Assembly (NCBI RefSeq): GCF_021347895.1
Contig: NC_067132.1
Coordinates: 7,796,338-7,860,337, forward strand
Source: Acanthochromis polyacanthus
Taxonomy: Eukaryota > Chordata > Actinopteri > Pomacentridae
Length of the DNA stretch: 64,000 nucleotides
Direction: 5' to 3'
Positions 52,145 through 64,000 of the stretch are shown here, piece by piece (position 1 is the stretch's first letter; every line of letters begins with the position of its first letter). The translations under genes and the position numbers were made by a program. Under the pieces are notes generated by a model. It was not told the origin of the DNA and searched no databases. It was given only the letters and a program-made list of their open reading frames with translations.

Positions 52145-53431
52145 TGTGATTCAGAGGCAACCAGAAAATATGACGTTATCTAAAAAAAAAAAAAAAAACT
52201 CACAGGGAGGATGCTGGGGTCTGTAGATGGGCGCACAAAAGGCGTGTCAGCAGTTTTGTCCATTTGTTTTGTTTCATTTGAGCTAAAAGCTTGTGATTAA
52301 GCTCCAAACGACTAAAATACTGAAAATGATGGATCTCTCATTGTGCTTGTTTATTGTGTCAGCATATGCACATCATCATGTGATTGCAAGGCTTTTATTC
52401 TGATCAATCAGAAAATTAAAAGTAATTAAAACAGAGGTATTTTGACTGACTCTGTGTAGTTATGCAGTTCCTCATTAATCAGAAAGTAAAATTAGGCACC
52501 AAACAATAACTATCCTCTGTATGATCTTACATGTTTATCGTTATTCAACATCTGAAGTCCAGCTGCAGCTTTTTCTTTATGAGGTCGTTGTAACACAAGA
52601 GAACACAAATAAATACACAAGGTTTAGTAAAGTGCAGCATTTACTGTTTGTCTGGAGCATTTTGTTCCGTGATGTGGCCTCATAACGCAGTCTTTGGGGT
52701 TGTTCAGTGAATAAGTTATATACATACTTAGACCTCTTGGTTTATTACAAAGCAGAACTAAAGCAAAACATTGTGGAAGTGTCTCATGCTGCCAGAGGCA
52801 CATTGTGGCTGGATAAAGATTTTACGCAGGGACCTTCTGCACTAACATCCTGCGGGTCAAATGCAGCAGTTGATTTGGAAAAGTTGCATACTGGAGCTGT
52901 AACAAACAGGCAGACCTTTCATCACCCTCCCTGGGCATCCAGTCTCACCTTGGAGCCCAAACAGCCTGTTTCCCATCTTCCTCTGGCAGCATGTTCAGAA
53001 CCGGCTGACCGGGTTAGGCTGGAGCCCAGGTTTCCTTCCAAGCGCCTCAAAAGCATAGCGTGAGTGTGTCGTTCCACCACAGCCTCGCTTAGTTTTATCT
53101 CCAGTGTGTGATGTGGTTGTGATGCTGATGTGGAGCTCTCTGTGTTCTCCCCACACAGTGAGCTCGTGTTTGTCTACGCCTGAATGCTTTCTTGTGTGTG
53201 TTTACATTTGTGTGAACACTGTAAGCTGTGATGTTTGCTGCTAAATGTCAGCAGCTGGCAGATGTTGGACGCAGTGAGCATCTCCTGCATTCCAAACCAT
53301 CTGACTGGCACAGAGACAGTTCACCGATGATTTGACTCTGACCAGCGGAAATTATACTGTTTTAGCAGGAATGTGACTGCAGTTGCAAAAAGGTCTAGTA
53401 AGAAACTATTTCTGAATAAATGACTGCTTTA
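52145..53431. other. Intergenic sequence, nothing recognised
   Basis: A 118-codon open frame at 52,707-53,063 has no domain or splice support. Confidence 0.45.
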
Positions 53432-53782
53432 AAATCGATTCATCCATTATCTATACACAGCCTAATCACATTAGGGTTGCGAGGAGGCTGGAGTCTATCC
53501 CAGCTGACTTAGAGTGATAGCAGGGGACACCTCTATGTGCAGTCTCACAGGACTGCACATAGAGACAAACAATCACACTCACATTCACACCTATGGAAAA
53601 TTTAGAGTTACCAATTAACGTCAGCATGTTTTTGGATTGTGGGAGGAAGCTGGAGAACCTGGAGAAAACCCACGCATGCACAGGGAGAACATGCAAACTC
53701 CATGCAGAAAGATCCCAGGAAGGCTGCAACCAGGGATCTTTTAGCTATGAGGCAAAAGTGCTAACCACCACTGTACAGCTCC
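53432..53782 (-). mobile_element. tRNA-derived SINE, older copy
   Basis: Same family as the copies at 5,863 and 16,184 (ACCCACGCATGCACAGGGAG, ACATGCAAACTCCATGCAGA, GCTAACCACCACTGTACAGC). It has more substitutions and no clear target-site duplication. Confidence 0.85.
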
Positions 53783-54114
53783 TCATTTAACATGCCAAAG
53801 CCAATCTACTTCATGGGGGAACTCCGCTACTCAGCTGGTGAGTTAGTAGAATGTGTTCTGTGATTGGAAGCTTTTTGGAGTCAGAGAAAAGCTCTGAAAT
53901 GATACATTTACAACAGGTTCCAGTGTGGAACATGTAGAACAGTTTAGGATCATGAAGTTTAAAACTACAGTTTGTCTATAAACTGGCCATGTGTTGGGCA
54001 GCACAGGGTAAATAGTAAATAGACTTCAAGTGTAGAAATATGGTTCCAATCTTTTTTTTCTGTGGAAAAAGTCAAGCATCAAAAAGTAGTTCTGCCTTCT
54101 TTATCAGAAATATA

Positions 54115-54478
54115 CACTACCATTCAAAAGATTGGGGTCACTTAGAGATGTCCTTATTTTGAAGAGGAAAGCAGTTTTTCAATGAAGATAACATTAAATT
54201 AATCAGAAATCCAGTCTAGACATTATTAATGTGGTAAGTGACTGTTCTAGCTGCAAACGGCTGATTTTTAATGGAATATCTCTATAGGGGTACAGAGGAA
54301 CATTTCCAGCAACCATCACTCCTGTGTTCTAATGCTACATTGTGTTAGCTAATAGTGTTGAAAGGCCCATTGATGATTAGAAAACCCTTGTGCAGTTATG
54401 TTAGCACATGAACAAAAGTGTGAGTTTTCATGGAAAACATGAAATTGTCTGGATGACCCCAAACTGACCGTTAGTGTG
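54115..54478 (-). mobile_element. Tc1-type MITE, about 364 bp
   Basis: It follows TA and begins CACTACCATTCAAAAGATTG; it ends with the inverse (ATGACCCCAAACTGACCGTT, AGTGTG) and TA. Its interior is the reverse complement of 31,669-31,954, with extra sequence that the other copy lacks. Confidence 0.85.
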
Positions 54479-57119
<2,641 letters not shown>

Positions 57120-57582
57120 AGAGTCTTCATCTTTGCAGTTCTCTTTGAGGCATGTTCAAAATTTCCTCAATGTTTTCATTGATGTTCAGATCACGACCAT
57201 TCCGAAAGTTGCACATCGTCTTTGTTGCCTTAGTTGACGGTAAATTTTAAGATCCATTTTGAACTCAGTCCTGCTGTTGAAGCCTCTTTTCAACTTCACT
57301 CTCTTACCTGACTACATGTTGTTTGCATCCAGAATTTGTTGATATTTAGCAACATCCATCTTCCCTTTTATTTATGTAAATCTTTTCTGTCTGTGGTTGC
57401 AACACACCCTGAAGCAAAGATTTCCACCTCCATGTTTAACATGTTCTTCCTTAGTTCATTATAGACCCCTTTCACATGACGTATGCATACTTAATTAGGC
57501 AGCTGCGTGTGTAGACCCAGTTCAAAACAAAGCCTGTTTACCTGGCCAAGGCGAGATATTGCAAGCACATATTACACTAAAT

Positions 57583-57684
57583 ATGCCTTCTTGTTGTGCT
57601 GTCGGCTGTCAGAATCGTAATAAAGCAGATGATATGGCAGCTGTGACAGCGACCAGGTGGAACTTGCTTTGTTACCACGGCTAA
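57583..57684 (+). pseudogene. THAP-domain N-terminal remnant (33 codons)
   Basis: ATG starts MPSCCAVGCQNRNKADDM, with the first Cys pair (C-x-x-x-C spacing in CAVGC) of the C2CH THAP zinc finger and the usual M-P start. It then runs into unrelated residues and TAA. The rest of the domain is absent, presumably lost when the internal sequence was replaced. Confidence 0.65.
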
Positions 57685-57688
57685 ACGT

Positions 57689-58136
57689 TTGGTTTACTTA
57701 ATACTGATTTCCGCGTTCTCCGGAGCAGTCGTTACGTTGATATTAAAGTTCCTGCTGATATACCGGAGAAGCCCTGAGCCCGTTAGCAGGACAGTGCAGT
57801 ATGTCAAAGTCGTGCCTGATAACGCATTGAAGGATTACTTTAATACCCAACATGCCGAACCAGGCCAGCAGCAACAGGACAGCACACCATCTGCTGCATC
57901 CAAACAGCAAGAGGCCGTGTCCGGCAGGCAGCAGGAGGTGGCTGTCGGCGGCGGCAGCCCCAAAAAACAGCCGCCACCGCCTTCTCAAAGCGAGCCAATT
58001 GATGCGGCCAAAGCCGAGACGTGCAATTTCCTAAACGCTATCTTTCTGTTCTTGTTCAGGGAACTCCGAGACACCCCGGTCGTCAGACACTGGCTCACCC
58101 ATTAAATTAAAGTGGAATGTGGAGGAGCTCCTGCAC
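57689..58136 (+). pseudogene. PDZD8 N-terminal fragment (captured, decayed)
   Basis: PDZD8 is an ER membrane protein with an SMP lipid-transfer domain. This frame has an N-terminal membrane segment (LVYLILISAFSGAVVTLILK, then FLLIYRRSPEP) and a QYVKVVPDNALKDYF block. A low-complexity linker with glutamine runs follows, and then the start of the SMP domain (ETCNFLNAIFLFLFRELRDT, PVVRHWLT). The order and spacing match PDZD8 residues 1 to about 140. There is no ATG: the aligned first codon is TTG and the upstream stop leaves none. TAA at 58,103 and a one-base insertion just after IKVE interrupt it. Homology ends near CTCCTGCAC, where transposon end sequence begins. The rest of the SMP, PDZ and C1 parts are absent. 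Confidence 0.75.
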
Positions 58137-58679
58137 CGGGTCTGCGCACGCATACCTTGTTGTGTTAGTAAACACTGCAAGGGGTCTATTAAGACATACA
58201 TTTTGGTAAATGTTCCCAAAGAGCTCAGTTTTACCTTCATCTGTCTACAGCACTTGTTTCCAAACCATTCTGATGACTCTTCCTGTACAGTCTGTCCCTG
58301 ATCTTGTCTTGACCTCCAGGATTCCTCTGCAAATTGCAATAGGTGATAATGTTGGGTCTCTCCTCTAAGCCTCACCTACCAGACCAGCATGTGATGCAAA
58401 CATGCAAAGATAGTTGAGCTGAGAATCAACAATAATTTGTGGCTTCACCTGGGACGTGATCCCTGCTCTTCTAATTGGAAGTCCCTTGAACATAGCCAGG
58501 AAGGGGTGCAGAAGTGTAGTTTCCTCTCAGTCCACTTGATTTGCAATATGCTGAAAGGTTAGATTGGATTTTTTTTTGCCCAATGACACCATAAAAAATA
58601 CTTTCACTGCAGTCTTTTCAACAAAATCATGAAAAGTCTGCAAACATCATGTCGTCAGTCCAGAAAGTGAAAATGATAG

Positions 58680-58900
58680 GAGACTGGCTTCTACAGGACA
58701 GTGATCTACAGCAAACCCCAGAATTCACCATCAGACACTCCTGAAACCACAACCTGAAGGTTTTGTAGTGGCCGTCATAGTCCCAGCCTGAACATCCCTG
58801 AAATCTGTAGCTCTAAAAAGGATTTGTTTGTAACAACCTTAAAATATATCAGAACTTGAGTTGCTCTCCTCTGAATCGTGCCAAAAAATTAGAAGTCAGA
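58680..58900 (+). mobile_element. Tc1-like transposase fragment
   Basis: The plus strand keeps ACAGGACAGTGATCTACAGC (around the second Asp) and GGCCGTCATAGTCCCAGCC then TGAACATCCCTGAAATCTG (around the DLNxxEN motif) of a Tc1 transposase, with stops. Confidence 0.5.
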
Positions 58901-59384
58901 AACAGAAGGACTTAGCTCACCACAAAAGTGTTTGCAGGCTGTAGTATCCGACTCAAGAGGCTGCTCAAATATTTGCATTTTGAACAATTACCACTGCAAT
59001 TTTTCTTCTACTGTTTTTAACTTCTGGGAAATTAAAGTGTGATGATTCTAGTGCAATAAAACAAAACCCTGTGTTTGAAGAAAATTAGTTTTCTTTAAAT
59101 TTTATCTACTCATTTTCACTTCAAAAATATACTAAACAAATTTGTGTGACGAGGTAAAATTTTGCACAAAACTGCTTTAATTGGCACAACATTTTGATTT
59201 AGAATTTGTCTACTTTTTGATGAAAATGTTTAATTTGGTCACATGTAATTGTATTAAATTTCCAAAAAGTCAGCGCATTTGAGTAGAATCAATGAAAAGT
59301 CAGTTTAATTTGTGCATTTTTACTATAGTCTATTATAAGCTTTTTGCTGCACTCATGATTAATGTCATCCTTCTCTTGCATGTA
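58901..59384. other. Intergenic AT-rich sequence, nothing recognised
   Basis: No supported feature. Confidence 0.5.
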
Positions 59385-59462
59385 CACCCCCTGTCAAAAG
59401 TTTTGAGACAGTTTCTCATTCAAATGAATGAGAACCCGTCTCAAAACTTTTGACAGGGGGTG
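59385..59462. mobile_element. 78 bp fold-back MITE
   Basis: Two 37-nt arms pair with two mismatches around a 4-nt AAAT loop. The ends are CACCCCCTGTCAAAAGTTTT and its complement, flanked by TA at 59,383-59,384 and 59,463-59,464. It looks like a Tc1-type element reduced to its terminal repeats. Confidence 0.93.
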
Positions 59463-59859
59463 TATATTAGTATGTTGAAGCCTCTGTGCTGGACTGCTGC
59501 CTGCACTTGAACCCTGCTCGGCCTCTCTGACTGCTCTTCCTCCCTTTTACTGATTGGATTTTCCTCTTGCTCTGTGCTCCAATCAAGCTGTGCCTGTCAT
59601 TACTGCAACTTGGCCAAACTGTCACTCTGCAGGGCTGTGATTTAGTGTGAGGAGCTCCTTTGTACCTGCTGCGGTGTTTCTGGTACCTACACAGTGTATC
59701 TGTCTCTATGAAACCTTGTCAACTGCTCCAGAATCATTGTGCTACATGTAGGAGATGCTGGAGGCTGGATCAGGTTCAGGGTTTTGTTCCAAGAACATTT
59801 TGCTCAACTACTGTTAAGCACTAAAAAAGACATCTGGTCTTTTGTGCTACTTTTGCTTG

Positions 59860-60297
59860 TAGCTTTTGTTTGGACAGTAACTTCAGACTTCCAGTCCAGC
59901 ACCAAGTCATATCACTTGCAGAAATTCTCAGATGACACGGCCATAGTAGGCTGAGTGGAGAACGGGGGGCAGGATGAATACGGGAACCGGGTGAGACGGT
60001 TTGTGCAATGATGCAAGAACCACCTGCAGCAGAATGTGACAAAGACCAAGGATATGGCGGTGGACTTCATGACAAGTCTCCACCCTCTCCTGTCTGTGTC
60101 AAGGGGATTGATGTGGAGATTGTCCAGACTTACAAGTACCTGGGAGTAGGTAGTACAATTGTTTTTAACTATCACTTTATATCCTACTCTATGTTCTGTG
60201 TTGTCTTAATGTTTCCCCATTTCTTGAATATCCATGCTGCTGTAGCAACTGAATTTCCCTCCAATGATTAATAAAGTCAGTCTAAGTCTAAGTCTAA
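59860..60297 (+). mobile_element. 3' end of an L2/Rex1-group LINE
   Basis: The plus strand reads FQSSTKSYHLQKFSDDTAIV (reverse transcriptase FSDD motif), and later GIDVEIVQTYKYLGV. It ends GAATTTCCCTCCAATGATTA, ATAAAGTC and repeated TCTAAG units, the usual 3' tail of this group. Heavily decayed and truncated upstream. Confidence 0.8.
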
Positions 60298-60299
60298 GT

Positions 60300-62130
60300 G
60301 CAGGTTTTTTATTTTTCAAAATCAAATCCAATCAAATTAAATCAAATCAAGCTTTATTGGCATCATATCAAATGAGATAGCGTTCCTCCAGTATCCAAAG
60401 ACCAGATCAGCAGTTTAGTATTCTGACTGCTTGTGGAAGGAAGTTGTTTATCAGTCTGGTGGTTCTTCCTTTGATGTTCCTGAAACGTTTGCTGCAGCAA
60501 TTCAAAGAGTTTATGGAGAGGGTATGAGGAGTGCCTAACAATATTCAGTACCCTGCTCCTGCAAGGGTTCTGGAAAAGTTCTTGAACAGAGCCCTCTCAG
60601 CTCCCCTGACTATCCTCTGCAGGCCTTTTCTGTCGGACATACTGCAGCAGGAGTACCATGTTGAGATGCAGTATGTCAGGACACTCTCGGTCACACCTCT
60701 GTAGAAAGTCCTAAGGATGGTGGTGAGGAGAAAGGCTTGTTTCACTCTCCTCGGGAAATGTAGCCTCTGCTGGGACCGTTTTAAGATCACTGAAGTGTTC
60801 ATATTGCAGTTCAGGTCCTGCGAGATCTGCAATCCAAGGAAGTTGATGTCCTCCACTCTCTCCACTGTGCAACCACTGATGCTGAGGGGAGCATGCTCAG
60901 GTCATGACAGGGGAAAGTCAATGATCATCTCCTTGGTTTTGTCCATGCTGAGCAGCAGGTTGCTCTCTCTGCACCAGCCCTACAGGTGTTTCACTTCATC
61001 CCTGTACATTGATTCCTCGTTCCCCCAAATGAGTACCACTATGGTGTCGTCAGCGAACTTTATGATCTGGATTCCCGCATGTGTGGCTGCACAGTCATGT
61101 GTTAGCAGTGTAAACAACAGTGGACTGAGCACAAAGCCTTGAGGAGATCCAGTGCTCAGCGTGATGGTGCTGGAAAAGTTCTTTCTGACCTGGACAGACT
61201 GGGGCCTCTCTGTTAGAAACTCCAGGACCCAGAGACATGTGGTGGTATCCAGGTCGAGTAGGAGGAGTTTCTCCATTAGTCTCTGGGAGATGATGGTATT
61301 TAACGCTGAGGTGAAATCAATGCATAGGATTCTGACATATGTGTCTTTATGGTCCAGATGAGTGATGACAGAGTGCAAGGTGGTGGATATTGCGTCCTTT
61401 GTGGAGTGGATGGGAAGGGGGTCAAGGGATGCAGGGAGGCTGAATGTGATGTGTGGTTTGATGAGTCGTTCAAAACACTTCCTCACAATTGTGGTCAGTG
61501 TGATGGGGCGATAGTCACTGAGCCAGGACACAACTGATTTCTTTGCCACTGGAACTATGGTGGATGTTTTGAAGCATCTGGGGACAATGGTCTGACTGAG
61601 GGAGATGTTAAAGTCAGTCAGTACATCTGCCAGCTCGCCAGCGCAGACTCTGAGCACACATCCTGGGCTGCTGTCCAGACCTGTCGCTTGTCGTGGGTGA
61701 ACCCGAGTTAGCGTCCTCTGTGTGTCTGCTGCCTTGATGGCAAAAGCTGGTCTGACAGATGGAGGAGAAGGATTAGCCCTCTCTCTGGTTGTTGGGTTTG
61801 ATGCTTCAAAGCGTGCAAAGAAGCTGCTGAGCCTGTCTGGAAGAGAAGCGTCATCGTCAACCCCCTGCCTGGTCTTGTAGTCCGTCAACACTTGGACTCT
61901 CTGCCACATCCGTCTGGCGTTTCCTGTGTCACAGAGGTGTGCCTGAATTTTCTCTGTGGAGGTGCCTTTAGCAGCCTTGATCCCTTTTGAGAGTGCAGAC
62001 CTGGCTGAGTGAAGAGCAGTCTTTAAACTGGTGGGGTTAAAATCCCCTGCAACCACTACAAAGCTATCTGGGTGTTCAGTCAGAACAACATCACTGATGG
62101 CGTCATGCAGCCCTCCAAGTGCCTCGTTAG
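60300..62130 (-). mobile_element. L2-type LINE with internal deletion
   Basis: The minus strand encodes ORF2 pieces. 62,056-60,980 has VAGDFN (endonuclease motif) joined directly to the region before the RT (LKTALHSARSALSKGIKAAK, MWQRVQVLTDYK). It then shows LSDYRPITLTTIVRKCFERL, CIDFTSALNTI, TGSPQGFVLSPLLFTL and IIKFADDTIVV. After a stop, 60,865-60,545 gives VEDINFLGLQISQDLN and RRVKQAFLLTTILRTFYRGV. The 3' region near 60,300-60,400 is A/T-rich with CAAATCAAGCTTTATTGGCA. The 5' part of the endonuclease is missing. Confidence 0.9.
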
Positions 62131-62139
62131 CATTAGCTT

Positions 62140-64000
62140 TAGCATTAGCACTCTCTTCTTCTTCTTTTTCTTTCGGCTTTTCCCTTCAGGGGTCGCCACA
62201 GTGAATCAATTGCCTCCATCTAACCATGTCTTCTGCATCCTCTTCTCTCACACCAACTACCTTCATGTCCTCTTTAACTACATCCATAAACCTCCTCTTT
62301 GGTTTTCCTCTAGGCCTCCTGCTTGGCAGTGGGAAACTCAGCATCCTTCTACCAATATATTCACTCTCTCTCCTCTGGACATGTCCGAACTATCTCAGTC
62401 TGGCCTCTCTGACTTTATCTCCAAAGCCTATAACATGTGCTGTCCCTCTGATGTACTCATTCCTGATCCTATCCATCCTGGTCACTCCCAGAGAGAACCT
62501 CAGCATCTTCAGTTCTGCTACCTCCAGCTCTGCCTCCTGTCTTTTCCTCAGGGACACTGTCTCCAGACCAAACAACATGGCTGGTCTCACCACAGTTTTG
62601 CAAACCTTTCCTTTCATTTTAGCTGAAACTCTTCTATCACACATCACACCTGACATTTTTCTCCAGCCGTTCCATCCTGCCTGTACACGCTTTTTCACCT
62701 CTTTTCCACACTCTCCATTGCTCTGGACTGTTGACCCTAAGTACTTAAAATCCTCCACCTTCTTGATCTCTTCTCCCTGTAATCTCACTCTTCCACTTGG
62801 GTCCCTCTCATTCACACACAGATACTCCGTCTTGCTGCGGCTAACCTTCATTCCTCTCCTTTCCAGAGCAAACCTCCATGCCTCTAGCTTCTCCTCCACC
62901 TGTTCCCTGCTCTCACTACAGATCACAATGTCATCTGCAAACATCATAGTCCATGGAGACTCCTGTCTAACCTCGTCTGTCATCCTGTCTATCACCATAG
63001 CAAACAAGAAGGGGCTCAGAGCTGATCCCTGATGTAGTCCCACCTCCACCTTGAACTCCTCTGTTACTCCTACAGCACACCTCACCACTGTCTTACAGTC
63101 CTCATACATGTCCTGCACCACTCTAACATACTTCTCTGCCACTCCAGACTTCCTCATACAAAACCACAGTTCCTCTCTGGGCACCCTGTCATAAGCTTTC
63201 TCCAGATCTACAAAGACACAATGCAGCTCCTTCTGACCATCTCTGTACTTCTCTATCAACATCTTCAAAGCAAATATTGCATCTGTTGTATTCTTTCTTG
63301 GCATGAAACCATACTGCTGCTTACAGAGGTTCACCTCTGCCCTTAGTCTAGCTTCAACTACTCTTTCCCATAGCTTCATTGTGTGGCTCATCAGCTTTAT
63401 TCCTCTGTAGTTGCCACAACTCTGCACATCTCCCTTGTTCTTAAAGATGGGCACCAGCACACTTCTCCTCCATTCCTCGGGCATCTTCTCATTATCTAAG
63501 ATCCTGTTGAACAACCCAGTCAGAAGCTCTACTGCTACCTCTCCGAGACACTTCCATACCTCCACAGGTATATCATCAGGACCAAGTGCCTTTCCACTCT
63601 TCCACGGAGGGCATTGAAAAGGATCTTCAATGCCCTCCTCACTTCATCCTTACTAATCTTTGCTACTTCCTGGTCCACAAAAGTCACCTCATCTACTCTT
63701 CGTTCTCTCTCATTTTCCTTATTCATCAACTCTTCAAAGTACTCTTTCCATCTTCCCATCACACTATTGGCACCTGTCAACACACTTCCATCCTTATCCT
63801 TTATCACTCTAACCTGCTGCACGTCCTTCCCATCTCTGTCTCTCTGCCTTGCCAACCTGTACAGATCAGTCTCTCCCCCTTACTGTCCAACCTAGCATAC
63901 AAGTCATCGTAAGCCCCTTGTTTGGCCTTTGCCACCTCTACTTTCACCTTACGCTGCATCTCCCTGTACTCCTGTCTACTGTCTTCAGTCCTCTCAATGT
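62140..64000 (-). mobile_element. RTE-type LINE, runs off the window
   Basis: The minus strand 63,565-62,390 encodes a 391-codon reverse transcriptase with EEWRRSVLVPIFKNKGDVQS, NYRGIKLMSHTMKLWERVVE, QYGFMPRKNTTDAIFALKML, FVDLEKAYDRVPREELW, GLHQGSALSPFLFAMVIDRM and MMFADDIVI. The upstream frame (63,855-63,535) carries the linker before the RT (MGRWKEYFEELMNKENERER) and is offset by a frameshift near 63,600. After the ORF the tail includes SRRPRGKPKRRF and a 3' end at CTTTCGGCTTTTCCCTTCAG on the plus strand. It resembles Rex3/Expander-like RTE elements of fish; the exact family is uncertain. Confidence 0.9.

Larger units (their letters stand above)
57462..58188 (+). mobile_element. 727 bp DNA transposon with THAP start and captured PDZD8 exon
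   Basis: The ends are TAGACCCCTT (left) and AAGGGGTCTA (right, with one extra C). A second matching pair lies further in: GCGTGTGTAGACCCAGTT on the left against GCGTGCGCAGACCCGGT inverted on the right. TTA flanks both sides (57,459-57,461 and 58,189-58,191); reading the ends as AGACCCC gives AT instead. A short frame from 57,583 begins MPSCCAVGCQNRNK, the N-terminal signature of THAP zinc fingers found in several transposase groups. The rest is a PDZD8-derived segment. It is non-autonomous. The superfamily (P, Kolobok, ISL2EU or PIF-like) is left open. Confidence 0.7.
57120..58670 (-). mobile_element. Tc1-like relic hosting the THAP/PDZD8 element
   Basis: On both sides of the 57,462-58,188 element the minus strand reads as one decayed Tc1-type transposase: ELSSLGTFTKMYV on the right joins LRKNMLNMEVEIFASGC and GRWMLLNINKFW on the left. 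Limits and subfamily are uncertain; no terminal repeats were defined. Confidence 0.55.

Noticed and set aside
52707..53063. 118-codon open frame
   Set aside because: No recognisable motif; likely chance frame.
62072..63032. Plus-strand frames of 184 and 268 codons
   Set aside because: They are complements of the minus-strand RTE reverse transcriptase; the minus strand shows the catalytic motifs.

Overview
This 64 kb window is nuclear DNA of a ray-finned, probably percomorph-like teleost. The evidence is a multi-exon vertebrate gene with GT/AG introns, very long (CA)n, (CT)n and (TA)n microsatellites, and many fish-type repeats (Tc1/mariner, PIF/Harbinger, L2- and RTE-type LINEs, tRNA-derived SINEs). 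There is no prokaryotic, organellar or viral backbone. The species cannot be named from sequence alone.

Region 1 (1-30,500, + strand) is the 3' part of the supervillin gene (svil). I join 25 exons whose splice phases chain without a break into 1,123 codons plus a stop. In order they encode a charged linker, five gelsolin-like segments and the C-terminal villin headpiece, followed by a 3' UTR with two AATAAA signals. The upstream N-terminal exons lie outside the window. The introns hold a mariner fossil (about 2.1-2.5 kb), two SINEs with target-site duplications, a nearly full Tc1 element with a broken transposase (9.8-11.4 kb), a CpG-rich block bounded by TTAA, and a 5'-truncated LINE (23.5-26.1 kb). 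The 18-22 kb intron also holds, on the minus strand, a decayed spliced gene with TOG-domain (TOGARAM/crescerin) features.

Region 2 (30.5-57 kb) is gene-poor. It holds MITEs, Tc1 remnants, a 5'-truncated SINE, long microsatellites, a paired (GT)n plus TTAGGG-containing block, and a three-level nest at 37.1-42.1 kb: a Tc1 relic split by a 3.6 kb PIF/Harbinger element, itself split by a 504 bp insertion. Several unique blocks with homeobox-like or otherwise complex composition could be conserved non-coding elements, but this cannot be shown from one genome.

Region 3 (57-64 kb) is mostly transposable. A 727 bp DNA transposon with AGACCCC terminal inverted repeats and the start of a THAP-type reading frame carries a decayed copy of the first part of PDZD8, an ER lipid-transfer protein gene. 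It sits inside an older Tc1-like relic. This apparent host-exon capture is the most unusual feature of the window. It is followed by a 78 bp perfect-type fold-back MITE, the 3' end of a LINE, an L2-type LINE with an internal deletion, and an RTE-type LINE that runs off the right edge.
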